From the NCBI GenBank assembly GCA_016929875.1, contig JAFGHZ010000098.1, positions 1-17,809 on the forward strand: a stretch of DNA of 17,809 nucleotides, given 5' to 3'. The stretch comes from Dehalococcoidales bacterium. Its GTDB lineage: Bacteria; Chloroflexota; Dehalococcoidia; Dehalococcoidales; Fen-1064. The translations under genes and the position numbers were made by a program. Positions 1 to 7,435 of this stretch are shown one piece after another. The notes below the pieces were generated by a model that ran no database searches, had not been told where the DNA came from, and saw nothing but the letters and a program-made list of their open reading frames with translations. Each line of letters opens with the position of its first letter. The stretch's first letter is position 1.

Positions 1-746
1 CAGGCAAGCCAGCCGAGCACCTGCCCGACGGGTAAAGCAAAGATACCGACCGTACCCGCCAGCGCGCCGGTAACGATGAGTGCCGGCAAAGCCGGCAGCA
101 CCAGCAGTGTTGCCAGCGTGCCGACTAACGAGACAAAACCGAAATAATAAGTTAGGAGAGGCAAGACGGCAAGGGTAACACCCAGCGTGACGAAAAAGTT
201 ATCGGAAATCCAGCCGGCAGTAGAAGAGAAAAATCCTTCCGTACCGAAGATTTTACCAACGGCCCTTCTGCCCAGCGACTGCAGCCGGGGAGCAATCAGA
301 ACCATACCGAGCGTCGCCGTAAAAGTCAATTGAAAAGAGGCGTCGCGGAGGAGTTGAGGCGTGATTGCCACCATGGCCGCAGCGGCGAAAGACAGGGCGG
401 TCAGGGCGCTTTTCTGCCTGCCGAGAAGGTCGGCCGCAAGGAACAAGCTGACCATAATCGCCGACCTGACCACCGGCGGACTCATACCGGTAAGGACGGC
501 ATAAATCCATATCGCCGCCAACGCCAGCCAGATATAGAGGCGCCGTTTTCTCCCGAAAAGCCAGATGCCGGTACTGACCAGGATGCCTGCCACGATGTTG
601 AACTGCGAGCCGGAAATAACAAGGATATGAGTGGTGCCGCTACGCATGAAACTGTCCTGCAGGGACGGTGATATAGTGCTCCTGATACCCAGTATCATCC
701 CCTGGGCGATAGAAGCCTGCGGTTCCGGCAGTACCTCGGCCAGAGA
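1..746 (-). CDS. comEC: ComEC/Rec2 DNA-uptake channel, main part, cut off from its N-terminus by a stop codon and by the window edge
   Basis: After the TAA at 747-749 the same frame stays open to the left edge, about 248 codons. Its sequence is the ComEC 'Competence' membrane domain: it begins SLAEVLPEPQASIAQGMILG, then has the conserved pocket HILVISGSQFNIVAGIL, then LTGMSPPVVRSAIM, followed by many hydrophobic helices. ComEC forms the inner-membrane channel that takes up single-stranded DNA during transformation. The C-terminal metallo-beta-lactamase-like domain, if present, lies outside the window. If translated separately, the first ATG is at 696-698, directly after AGGGG with almost no spacing, so re-initiation looks poor. 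Seen: homology-like sequence continuous in frame on both sides of the stop. Inferred: a nonsense mutation (a CAA or CAG codon would fit the context), a sequencing error, or a real split protein. Confidence 0.85.
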
Positions 747-1343
747 TTACGATAGACGTTCCCGCAAAGAATAAATCCAGGATAGAGGCGGAAAACCCTT
801 CCCTGTATCCTGGACTTCTATCTCCGGATAGAACATCGTGGAGTAAATTCCCTGATTTGCGAGGTAGCCCCGGTAGTCGAAATCGTCGATTGACCGAGGC
901 GTTACCAGTTCTCCGCTTACCAGCAATTCATCGCCATAATCATAGGCAGGGTATCTGGGAACGAAGAGGAGGACCTGTCCCTCCACCTCTTTCCGCACAC
1001 TGCCATCTCTAATTTCAGTCACGGACAAATAGATATGCGTAGTTTTGTCTCTGACATCGGGGGCGGTATTTACCGTCCCTTTAAGTTCGACAGTGCCCCT
1101 CTCGTTGTAAAACCGAATATGATTTTCATCGATGACCGGCAAGACGGAGTGGTACCGTATGATACCGCCGAGAAATACCAGAATCAACAGGGAAAGGACT
1201 ATAATCGGCTTTTTGCGCCGTCGGAAAAACATTATTGACGGCAAAGGGAGAAGCGACAACAGAAGCCAGACAGGGGCAATACCGAATTTACTGCCCAGCA
1301 ATATCCCGATTATCCAGACGCAACTAAGATAGATAAGTAACAA
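747..1343 (-). CDS. comEC: ComEC N-terminal fragment (membrane anchor plus DUF4131/OB-like domain)
   Basis: This 198-codon fragment has three closely spaced hydrophobic segments in the first ~70 residues, broken by a basic RRRKK stretch. A soluble region of the DUF4131 type follows, with ELKGTVNTAPDVRDKTTHI, then DYGDELLVSGELVTP and FDYRGYLANQGIYSTMFYP, which are typical of the ComEC periplasmic OB-like domain. It ends at TAA, exactly where full-length ComEC would run into the membrane channel domain. The start is TTG at 1343: a TGA lies in frame two codons upstream and a GAGAG sits about 3 nt before it, so no earlier start exists in this frame. It follows comEA by 18 nt, the usual comEA-comEC operon order. 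The family identity is clear; whether a functional protein is made is doubtful. Confidence 0.85.
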   Translation of the reverse strand: MLLIYLSCVWIIGILLGSKFGIAPVWLLLSLLPLPSIMFFRRRKKPIIVLSLLILVFLGGIIRYHSVLPVIDENHIRFYNERGTVELKGTVNTAPDVRDKTTHIYLSVTEIRDGSVRKEVEGQVLLFVPRYPAYDYGDELLVSGELVTPRSIDDFDYRGYLANQGIYSTMFYPEIEVQDTGKGFPPLSWIYSLRERLS

Positions 1344-1361
1344 GTGCTCTCATCCTGAATT

Positions 1362-1871
1362 TCAGCCCGATACCGTGACCAGGTCTTTAATCTGCTCGTA
1401 GAGACTGGGGCCGATTCCATCAACCTTGGTGAGTTCGCTGACATTTTTGAAGGGGCCGTTCTGATTGCGATAATCGACGATAGCCTGTGCCTTTGCGGGG
1501 CCGACACCCGGTAGGGATTCCAATAACCACGTCTCAGCCCGATTGATATCGATTTTCTGGACTGCTTCCTGGGTATCGGACGAGGGGACATAGAGGTTCA
1601 GATTATCCGCTGGGCCGTCGGCAGTAACACCCCCGGCCGACTTTACCAGCGCGCCAATCGTATCGCCGCTATCGAAAGGGTAAATACCCGGATTAACCAC
1701 TGCGCCATCGATAAAAATATTGCCGCTGATTTCTTTGTCCGGGGCTAGAACAATCTCCACAGGCTTGCCGGGACGATATCTCGACCAAGCAACGATAACA
1801 CCGACAATTACAACGGAAATCAGGATGATAACAACAATTGCCCAGAGTCGGTTGGGTTTGGTTTCAGTCAC
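1362..1871 (-). CDS. comEA: ComEA, membrane-anchored DNA-binding competence protein
   Basis: ComEA binds double-stranded DNA outside the membrane and hands it to ComEC during natural transformation. In the 169-residue product: one transmembrane anchor at about 11-29; an SLBB-type domain at about 52-95 (IFIDGAVVNPGIYPF then LVKSAGGVTADG); and a C-terminal helix-hairpin-helix pair at about 107-167, with IDINRAETWLLESLPGVGPA and KVDGIGPSLYEQI giving two GxG hairpins. Start choice: an ATG at 1886 is in frame, but AGGGAG lies inside that extension, 6 nt before the GTG at 1871. The GTG is therefore the better start. A promoter and an inverted repeat lie just upstream. comEC follows after 18 nt. Confidence 0.9.
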   Translation of the reverse strand: MTETKPNRLWAIVVIILISVVIVGVIVAWSRYRPGKPVEIVLAPDKEISGNIFIDGAVVNPGIYPFDSGDTIGALVKSAGGVTADGPADNLNLYVPSSDTQEAVQKIDINRAETWLLESLPGVGPAKAQAIVDYRNQNGPFKNVSELTKVDGIGPSLYEQIKDLVTVSG

Positions 1872-1904
1872 CGGTATCTCCCTCATCTTTTATCGTCATC
1901 GTAC

Positions 1905-1916
1905 TGACATTTGTCA
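1905..1916. promoter_or_regulatory. Inverted repeat at the comEA transcription start, candidate operator
   Basis: TGACA-TT-TGTCA is a perfect 5-bp inverted repeat with a 2-nt centre. It overlaps the predicted transcription start of comEA (about 1913 on the minus strand), a position where a bound protein would block initiation. No regulator gene is near, and the short arms could arise by chance. Confidence 0.3.
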
Positions 1917-1919
1917 CCA

Positions 1920-1949
1920 ATAATAACGATAGAGGGAGGCTTCTGTCAA
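1920..1949 (-). promoter_or_regulatory. Predicted sigma70-type promoter of comEA-comEC
   Basis: On the minus strand, a perfect -35 TTGACA (1944-1949) is followed by an 18-nt spacer and a -10 TATTAT (1920-1925, 5 of 6 consensus bases). The -35 begins just 1 nt past the stop codon of the upstream TrkA gene, so the competence genes probably have their own promoter and do not depend only on read-through. Confidence 0.55.
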
Positions 1950-1950
1950 T

Positions 1951-2613
1951 CTATTCGCCTATGAGTACCGCGCGTAATTCCGCTTCGGCTTGCGGGGGAG
2001 TTACTGCTATTATCTGGTCGTCCGCCATCAAAACAGTGGAATCGGTAGGAATGATTGGGTTTTGAGACTTACGGATTATCAGGGAAAGAATACTTCCATG
2101 AGGTAAAACGATGTCCTTAATGGTCCTGCCGACACAGGCACAACCAGCCGGTATTTTCATCTCGATAATTTCGAGCCCCTTGTCCCGCAGTTCCATCAAA
2201 TGAGTCACCGGATGTGTCGGGACCTCCTCGGTGATATGCTCGAGAATAAGGTTGGTACTGATGACAGGCACATTAACGCCGAGTTTCTCGAAAAGTTCCT
2301 TGTTCTTCGGGTTCCTGATACGGGCGATAGTACGCGGGACTTTGAACTTATGCTTGGCGACCTGGCAGGCAATCAAATTATCCTCATCGTCAGCAGTAAC
2401 CGAGACGAGCATATCCGCCCTGCTGGTACCGGCTGCCTCTAGAGTCACCACTTCGCAACCGTCGCCGCGCATACAAACGCTACCCAGTTCCTCGTTGATG
2501 ACCTCACAAACGGCGGGGTTCTCTTCGATTAACAGAATTTCATGCCCTTCTTTTAGAAGCGCTTCCGTAAGATAGTAACCAACCCGTCCGCCGCCGACAA
2601 TTATTATGTACAT
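1951..2613 (-). CDS. trkA: TrkA-type potassium uptake regulator, full RCK domain (RCK_N + RCK_C)
   Basis: A cytoplasmic gating subunit of Trk/Ktr-type K+ transporters that senses NAD(H) or a similar ligand. In the 220-residue product, the Rossmann motif VGGGRVG lies at 6-12 with an acidic end to strand 2 (LLIEEN), typical of NAD-binding TrkA-N domains. RCK_N covers about 1-130 (ADDEDNLIACQVAKHKFKVP) and RCK_C about 140-218 (EIIEMKIPAGCACVGRTIKD). Start choice: the frame is open further upstream, but that extension is the antisense-like overlap of the preceding gene. The ATG at 2613 has GAGGAG 9 nt upstream, and the protein then begins directly at the Rossmann fold. That ribosome site partly overlaps the stop of the preceding half-length TrkA gene, suggesting translational coupling. 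No TrkH/KtrB channel gene is visible. Confidence 0.9.
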   Translation of the reverse strand: MYIIIVGGGRVGYYLTEALLKEGHEILLIEENPAVCEVINEELGSVCMRGDGCEVVTLEAAGTSRADMLVSVTADDEDNLIACQVAKHKFKVPRTIARIRNPKNKELFEKLGVNVPVISTNLILEHITEEVPTHPVTHLMELRDKGLEIIEMKIPAGCACVGRTIKDIVLPHGSILSLIIRKSQNPIIPTDSTVLMADDQIIAVTPPQAEAELRAVLIGE

Positions 2614-2626
2614 AATTACAAACTCC

Positions 2627-3025
2627 TCAGCCCTCGACCCTCTTTTGCAGAAGATCGGCGAAAATAGTCGTCGGACTGATAGTTTCCAGCCCCAGCGTCG
2701 CAAAAAGCTCCTGACGCAACGGGTCGTAAATACGACAAATGGCCCGGGGCACATTAAAAATGTGCTTGGCAATTTGCGATGCCATGATATTCCGGTTGTC
2801 TCCCTGCGTTAAAGCTATAAAGACTTCAGCCGACTCGATGCCGGCTTTCTTCAAAACTTCCGTATCAATGCCATTGCCTACAATTGCTTTACCCTTATAG
2901 GTCTGAGACAATCTCCGGAAACTGTAAGCATTGAGGTCGATTATGACAACACTATGACCTGCGGCATCCAACTGCGCGGCAAGTCTGGCGCCCACACGAC
3001 CGCAACCCATAATAACCACTTTCAT
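2627..3025 (-). CDS. trkA: TrkA-N domain protein (half-length RCK regulator)
   Basis: A 132-residue protein holding only the NAD-binding RCK_N domain: Rossmann motif MGCGRVG at 6-12, acidic strand-2 end VVIIDLN, then IALTQGDNRNIMASQIAKHI, the usual RCK dimer-interface helix region. It lacks the RCK_C ligand domain found in the next gene. Its ATG overlaps the stop of the universal stress gene upstream (ATGA), and its stop abuts the ribosome site of the full-length TrkA downstream, so all three genes should be co-translated. Inferred: the two TrkA proteins may assemble together on one potassium transporter encoded elsewhere. The sequence shows no sign of a frameshift joining the two. Confidence 0.88.
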   Translation of the reverse strand: MKVVIMGCGRVGARLAAQLDAAGHSVVIIDLNAYSFRRLSQTYKGKAIVGNGIDTEVLKKAGIESAEVFIALTQGDNRNIMASQIAKHIFNVPRAICRIYDPLRQELFATLGLETISPTTIFADLLQKRVEG

Positions 3026-3462
3026 ACGCTGCTCTCACTGGATTGATATTGTTGATATAGTATAACACGACAGGCCGCATTCTTGAGGACATAAGGGGTA
3101 ACGTTACCGAGGCTGTATTGCCCGAAACGCTGTTTGTAAGATATGCCCATCACGATGAGGTCCACCTTCCGTTCTACCGCTTCATCAATAATACTCGGCC
3201 CCACATTACGCGCTTGCAACAGGTCGGTTTCGATTTCAAAACCATGTTTCAACGCAACCTCTCCGGCAGAAGCTAATATCTCTTCCGCTTTCTTGACTTC
3301 GGCGCTCATTTCGGCATCCAGTGGCAGTTCCCGTACAATCGGAATAATATAGACCGCCAGAATCTTGGTCCTGTCTTTCTTTGCCAGACGGCAGGCAAGA
3401 TTTATTGTCTCTGCGTCGATTTCGGTACCGACAACCGGGATAAGGATCCTATCGAATTTCAC
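3022..3462 (-). CDS. Universal stress protein (UspA family)
   Basis: A 146-residue single Usp domain with an alpha/beta nucleotide-binding fold. It opens MKFDRILIPVVGTEIDAETI and ends in the Usp core VDLIVMGIS...YSLGNVTPYVLKNAACRVIL. The usual G-2x-G-9x-G(S/T) ATP loop is only partly kept: a GNV sits where many ATP-binding members have GSV. Usp proteins modulate stress responses and in several bacteria bind to transport or regulatory proteins. Here the gene overlaps a TrkA gene by 4 nt, so a role in potassium or osmotic control is likely but inferred. It starts at GTG 3462. No Shine-Dalgarno sequence is visible, and a TATACT lies 6 nt upstream, suggesting a leaderless mRNA. Confidence 0.85.
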   Translation of the reverse strand: MKFDRILIPVVGTEIDAETINLACRLAKKDRTKILAVYIIPIVRELPLDAEMSAEVKKAEEILASAGEVALKHGFEIETDLLQARNVGPSIIDEAVERKVDLIVMGISYKQRFGQYSLGNVTPYVLKNAACRVILYQQYQSSESSV

Positions 3463-3468
3463 TATTTC

Positions 3469-3474
3469 AGTATA
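3469..3474 (-). promoter_or_regulatory. Candidate -10 box placing usp on a leaderless mRNA
   Basis: TATACT on the minus strand lies 6 nt before the GTG start of the stress protein gene, where initiation would fall on or next to the start codon. No good -35 element is seen at 16-18 nt. This would let usp and the two TrkA genes be expressed apart from polA-mutM upstream. Confidence 0.35.
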
Positions 3475-3499
3475 CTACAAAATACTATTTGCACTTCTG

Positions 3500-3682
3500 T
3501 TAAAACAGTTCGCGGTGAAAAAGCCCCATAGCGAAACGGGCTATCTTCCTGTAAATCACCTTCAGAAAACCCGGGGACCTTCTCACCCGGCGCAATAGTT
3601 TATCACCGACATGAGCGGAAGGGACCTCTTCAAAAATGACCTTGCCGGTCTTCGACCTTTTCAAAAGCATCTCCAAAGACAT
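3500..3682 (-). CDS. Hypothetical small basic protein (doubtful)
   Basis: A 60-codon frame between mutM and the stress protein gene, on the same strand. The product is rich in Lys and Arg (for example DKLLRRVRRSPGFLKVIYRK) with a hydrophobic-aromatic tail (ARFAMGLFHREL). I do not recognise it. For: same orientation, fills an otherwise empty 297-nt gap, sensible codon mix. Against: the ATG at 3682 has GAGG only 1 nt upstream, and the internal ATG at 3670 has GGAG with no spacing, so neither start is convincing. It could instead be untranslated DNA between two transcription units. Confidence 0.33.
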   Translation of the reverse strand: MSLEMLLKRSKTGKVIFEEVPSAHVGDKLLRRVRRSPGFLKVIYRKIARFAMGLFHRELF

Positions 3683-3759
3683 GCCTCATACTTCTATTCT
3701 TATTTCTTCCCAGCTTTGGGATTTTACTACTACGAGGGCAGACTGTCAAGGCGCAGACG

Positions 3760-4572
3760 TCATTTCTGACAATGCGGACAATGGTAGGTACCGCGACCGC
3801 GCACCACGATCCTCTCGATTGGAGTGCCGCAAACTGAGCAGTCCTTTTTCTGTCCGTGGGCAACATGAAAATGCTGATGCGCCGTGCCCGTAGAACCGTC
3901 CGGGTGGAAGTAGGTCACGACACTGGCACCTCCAAACTCGATGCCCTCTTTAAGTACTTTCTGTATGGCAAAGTAAAGACGTTTTATTTCAGACTTCGAC
4001 AGAGAATCGGCGGTACGACGGGGGTCGATGCCGGCTGTAAAAAGCGCTTCATCGGCATACATATTTCCCACTCCCGCTAAGAATTTCTGGTCCAGCAACA
4101 ACGCTTTGATGGGGGCCTTGCGTTTCGACAACCGGGCTGTGAAAACCTCCTGCGTAAAACCCTCTTCGAAAGGCTCCGGCCCCAGTTTACGCTCGATTTC
4201 TGCGGTATCATTCACCAGCTTCAGTACACCGAACTTGCGCGGGTCCCGGAAGAAAATCCTCTGCCCGTCGTCCAAGCTGATGACGGCACGCGTAAATTTC
4301 GGTACCCCGTCACCTTCTTTTCCCAGCAGCAACGAGCCTGTCATTTTCAAATGAATGATGAGCTTGTTGCCGGTACTCAGGCGAGCAATCAAATACTTGC
4401 CCAGCCGGGTGAGAGCGATAATTCTCTGCCCGACGATACGCTTGCAAAACTCCTCGGGCGACGGGCCTTTAACAATACCTTCCCAGAGAAGCTCCACGCC
4501 TGTAATACGACGCCCGATAATGTGAGGGGAAAGTTCGTTTTTCACGGTTTCGACTTCCGGCAGTTCGGGCAT
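3760..4572 (-). CDS. mutM: Formamidopyrimidine-DNA glycosylase (Fpg/MutM)
   Basis: A base-excision repair enzyme that removes 8-oxoguanine and ring-opened purines and then nicks the backbone by beta/delta elimination. In the 270-residue product, the N-terminus PELPEVET carries the catalytic proline and the Glu next to it. RLGKYLI holds the conserved active-site Lys of the N-terminal domain. The H2TH region contains DQKFLAGVGNMYADE. The C-terminal zinc finger is CSVC-16-CPHC, with RGTYHC. The start is ATG 4572, fixed because the N-terminal Pro must follow Met directly; the longer open frame upstream is polA sequence. The polA stop lies only 1 nt before this ATG (TAATATG), so the two are co-translated. 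Confidence 0.97.
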   Translation of the reverse strand: MPELPEVETVKNELSPHIIGRRITGVELLWEGIVKGPSPEEFCKRIVGQRIIALTRLGKYLIARLSTGNKLIIHLKMTGSLLLGKEGDGVPKFTRAVISLDDGQRIFFRDPRKFGVLKLVNDTAEIERKLGPEPFEEGFTQEVFTARLSKRKAPIKALLLDQKFLAGVGNMYADEALFTAGIDPRRTADSLSKSEIKRLYFAIQKVLKEGIEFGGASVVTYFHPDGSTGTAHQHFHVAHGQKKDCSVCGTPIERIVVRGRGTYHCPHCQK

Positions 4573-4573
4573 A

Positions 4574-7306
4574 TTACTTTTCCATCTCTCCCCAGTTTCT
4601 CCCGACTTTGGTATCGACTTTAAGCGGGATACTGAGTTTAAGGGCATTTACCATCATATCGGGAACCAGGCGGCGCATTTCATCCAGTTCGTTTTCCGGC
4701 ACCTCGAACACCAGTTCGTCATGCACCTGCAGCAGCATCTTGCTTTTCAGTCCGCGGCGGGGCATTTCCCGGTGGAGATCGACCATCGCTTTCTTGATGA
4801 TATCGGCGGAAGTACCCTGCACCGGCATATTGATTGCCATCCGCTCGGCCGCTTCTCTGACCTGCCGGTTGGAGGCATTGATTTCGGGGATAAGGCGCTT
4901 TCTGCCGAGTATAGTTTGGACGTAACCGTTCTTTCTCGCCTGCTCTTTGGTCAACTCCAGGTACCACTTAACGCCCGGGTACTTTTCAAAATAGGCGGCG
5001 ATGAATTTGCCAGCCTCTTCACGCGATAATTCGGTCGCCTGCTGGAGCCCGTACTCGCTCATCCCGTAAATCACGCCGAAGTTGACCGTCTTGGCAAGGC
5101 GGCGCATCTGAGGATTTACCTGCGAGGGCGAAACATTATAAAGCTGAGCGGCAGTCGCAGAGTGGATATCTTCATCACGGCGGAAAGCGTTCAACAGGTT
5201 TTCATCCTGCGAAAGGTGCGCCAGCGAGCGGAGGTCGATTTGTGAATAATCAGCGCCCAGCAGATACGAACCTTCCGGCGTCACGAACGCCTCCCTGATT
5301 CGCCTCCCTTGCTCGTCCCGGATAGGGATATTCTGAAGGTTGGGGTCGCTGGACGAGAGCCGTCCCGTGGTCGTCCGCGTCTGGTTAAAGCTGGTATGGA
5401 TACGTCCTGTCTTTGGATTAACCAGGCCCGGTAAAGCGTCGACATATGTTGATTTCAGCTTGGTCAACTGGCGGTACTCCAGAATATAGCCTATTATTGG
5501 ATTGACATCGCGCAGACCTTCAAGCACATCGGCGGCAGTGGAGTAACCGCCTCCCTTTTTCTTCGGCGCTTCCATCTGCATCTTTTCGAACAGCACCGTA
5601 CCCAATTGCGATGGGGAATTTATGTTGAATTTCTGACCGGCACGGCTGTAAATCTCGCCTTCCAGCATGGTAACTTGTTCTCCCAGCTCGACGGACAACC
5701 TGGAAAGCAACCCTGTATCCAGCTTGACGCCGTTCATCTCCATGTCCAGCAAAACCGGCACCAGCGGCATTTCGACCTCATCGAACAACTGCCAGAGGTT
5801 CTGCTGCCGTAATTCTTTACCGAGGATTTCGCTCAGCCGGCCGGTCATGTCGGCATCTGCGCAAGAGTAATCGGCAGCTTTTTCGGCTTCTACCTGCGAC
5901 ATCGGGATTTGCTTGCTTCCCGAACCGATAAGGTCGGAAATCGGCGTCATTTCAACCTTCAGCAGAGCAAAGGCCAAAGATTTGAGCCCCAGTGAAGGCT
6001 CGCAGAGAAGATAAGCGGCAATCATAGTATCGAAACTGAGATTGGTTACATTTATGCCGACCCCGCGGAGTACCTCCATATCGAATTTGCCGTTCTGGGC
6101 GATTTTCGGCTTCCCGGCGTCCTCGAAGACAGGCTTGAGACTCTCGACAACCTGCTGGAGAGGCAACTGCGGCGGTTGCATCAGCCCCGCATGTCCCACC
6201 GGAATGTAATACGACTCGCCCGGAGTGGGCGAGACGGAAATACCGACCAGTTGCGCCTGAATCGGATTCAAGCCGTCGGTCTCGGTATCGAAGGCAAATG
6301 ACCCGGCCACTGAGAGACGTTTGGCCAGCGCTTCCAGGGCGGAAGCGGTATTCACGATACGGTAGTCGCGCTTGACGGACGGCTCTTCCTCGACCTGCAC
6401 CGGTGCTGATAATGGTTGCGCCTCTCCCGTAGACGGCGGTAGTTTATTCAAAAGACTGGCGAACTCGAGTTCGCGGAAAAGGTCGGCAACTTTGCCCCGG
6501 TCGAAACGGCTGGATTGTGCCTGCTCCAGGTCAAGAGTAACGGGGGCTTTGGTAACGATGGTCGCCAACTCCTTGCTCTGACGGGCAACCGCTTCATTCT
6601 CGCGGAGTAATGTCTGTAGCCTGGGTGGTGTGATCTCATCGAGGCGGGCATAGATTTGCTCTAGATTGCCGAACTGCTGAATCAGCTTGACGGCGGTTTT
6701 TTCTCCGACTCCTTTGACGCCGGGAATATTGTCCGAGGGGTCGCCCTTGAGCGCCTTGTAATCGACAATATTTTCGGGCTTTATCTCGTATTTTGCCACG
6801 ACTGCCGCCTCGTCGAAGATGTCCGCATCGCTGAAACTGCCGCGCGGCCTGGGGTAAAACACGCTGACCTTATCGTTTACCAGCTGCATCGTGTCCGCAT
6901 CGCCGGTAACGATGACCGTATCGACGCCCTGCTCGCTCGACTGTCTGCCGAGGGTACCGAGAACGTCGTCCGCCTCGAAGCCCTCCAACTCGTAGATGGG
7001 CATATTGAAAGCCTGCACCAGATCCCTGACCCGCCCGAATTGTCCCACCAGTTCGGCGGGGGTCTCCGGGCGCGTCGCTTTATACTGGTCGAACATCTTG
7101 TGGCGGAACGTCGGCGCCGCCTTATCGAAAGCGATAGCGTAATAAGTCGGCTGGAGGTCGTTGATTGCCTTGAGGAGAATCGACGCAAAGCCGTAAACCG
7201 CCCCGACCATCTCGCCGGTCTTGCGGACCGTCAGCGGAGGGAGCGCGTGGAAAGCGCGGTGCACCAAGGCATTGCCGTCGAAGAGGACGAGCAGGGGCTT
7301 TTTCAT
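4574..7306 (-). CDS. polA: DNA polymerase I
   Basis: Repair polymerase that removes RNA primers and fills gaps. It has 910 residues in the usual three-domain order: 5'-3' exonuclease at about 1-290 (FDGNALVHRAFHAL, then GFEADDVLGTL and GDPSDNIPGVKGVGEKTA); 3'-5' exonuclease at about 315-500; polymerase at about 510-910. The proofreading carboxylates appear intact: D340 and E342 (FDTETDG), D409 (NGKFD), D484 (YSCAD). Polymerase motif A is ADYSQIDLRSLAHLS (D686), motif B RRLAKTVNFGVIYG (K739, F743, Y747), motif C QVHDELVFE (D863, E864). Odd: motif A has Asp at 691, where E. coli (E710) and Taq (E615) have the steric-gate Glu. The start ATG at 7306 lies 6 nt after TATAAT and probably heads a leaderless message. 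mutM follows at once. Confidence 0.98.
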   Translation of the reverse strand: MKKPLLVLFDGNALVHRAFHALPPLTVRKTGEMVGAVYGFASILLKAINDLQPTYYAIAFDKAAPTFRHKMFDQYKATRPETPAELVGQFGRVRDLVQAFNMPIYELEGFEADDVLGTLGRQSSEQGVDTVIVTGDADTMQLVNDKVSVFYPRPRGSFSDADIFDEAAVVAKYEIKPENIVDYKALKGDPSDNIPGVKGVGEKTAVKLIQQFGNLEQIYARLDEITPPRLQTLLRENEAVARQSKELATIVTKAPVTLDLEQAQSSRFDRGKVADLFRELEFASLLNKLPPSTGEAQPLSAPVQVEEEPSVKRDYRIVNTASALEALAKRLSVAGSFAFDTETDGLNPIQAQLVGISVSPTPGESYYIPVGHAGLMQPPQLPLQQVVESLKPVFEDAGKPKIAQNGKFDMEVLRGVGINVTNLSFDTMIAAYLLCEPSLGLKSLAFALLKVEMTPISDLIGSGSKQIPMSQVEAEKAADYSCADADMTGRLSEILGKELRQQNLWQLFDEVEMPLVPVLLDMEMNGVKLDTGLLSRLSVELGEQVTMLEGEIYSRAGQKFNINSPSQLGTVLFEKMQMEAPKKKGGGYSTAADVLEGLRDVNPIIGYILEYRQLTKLKSTYVDALPGLVNPKTGRIHTSFNQTRTTTGRLSSSDPNLQNIPIRDEQGRRIREAFVTPEGSYLLGADYSQIDLRSLAHLSQDENLLNAFRRDEDIHSATAAQLYNVSPSQVNPQMRRLAKTVNFGVIYGMSEYGLQQATELSREEAGKFIAAYFEKYPGVKWYLELTKEQARKNGYVQTILGRKRLIPEINASNRQVREAAERMAINMPVQGTSADIIKKAMVDLHREMPRRGLKSKMLLQVHDELVFEVPENELDEMRRLVPDMMVNALKLSIPLKVDTKVGRNWGEMEK

Positions 7307-7312
7307 GCCCTC

Positions 7313-7321
7313 ATTATAGCA
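7313..7321 (-). promoter_or_regulatory. Extended -10 promoter of polA, placing its ATG at the transcript start
   Basis: On the minus strand TGC-TATAAT is a perfect extended -10 element (TGn + TATAAT), which can act without a strong -35; none is visible. Only 6 nt (GAGGGC) separate the box from the polA ATG, so the RNA should begin at or next to the start codon. The GAGG in those 6 nt is too close to the ATG to serve as a normal ribosome site. Confidence 0.55.
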
Positions 7322-7418
7322 GAGGAAGTAGAGAGGGGAAACTGGCTACAAGTTTAACAGGATCAGGGCTTCGATTCCCTCCCTATGGGCATCCATTGTC
7401 ATACCATATAAATTGATT

Positions 7419-7430
7419 ATTTTATAAAAT
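7419..7430. repeat. Perfect 12-bp AT palindrome upstream of the methyltransferase promoter
   Basis: ATTTTATAAAAT reads the same on both strands and lies 5 nt before the -35 of the methyltransferase promoter. It could act as an UP element or a second protein site. Such AT palindromes also arise by chance in AT-rich DNA like this insert. Confidence 0.25.
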
Positions 7431-7435
7431 AGCCC

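Noticed and set aside
330..671. 113-codon plus-strand frame
   Set aside because: Antisense to the ComEC channel domain. The product is low-complexity, charged and unlike any protein family.
2614..2772. N-terminal extension of the full-length TrkA gene
   Set aside because: The extension overlaps the preceding TrkA gene in another frame and has no family likeness. The ATG at 2613 has a proper ribosome site and starts the Rossmann fold.
4573..4647. N-terminal extension of mutM
   Set aside because: MutM needs Pro directly after the initiator Met. The extension is polA sequence read in another frame.
7361..7395. TTCGATTCC and a later CCA resembling a tRNA T-arm and 3' end, possible attachment site at the left edge of the insert
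   Set aside because: The T-stem lacks the G53-C61 pair, the acceptor spacing to CCA is wrong, no 5' half exists, and no matching repeat is seen at the right edge.
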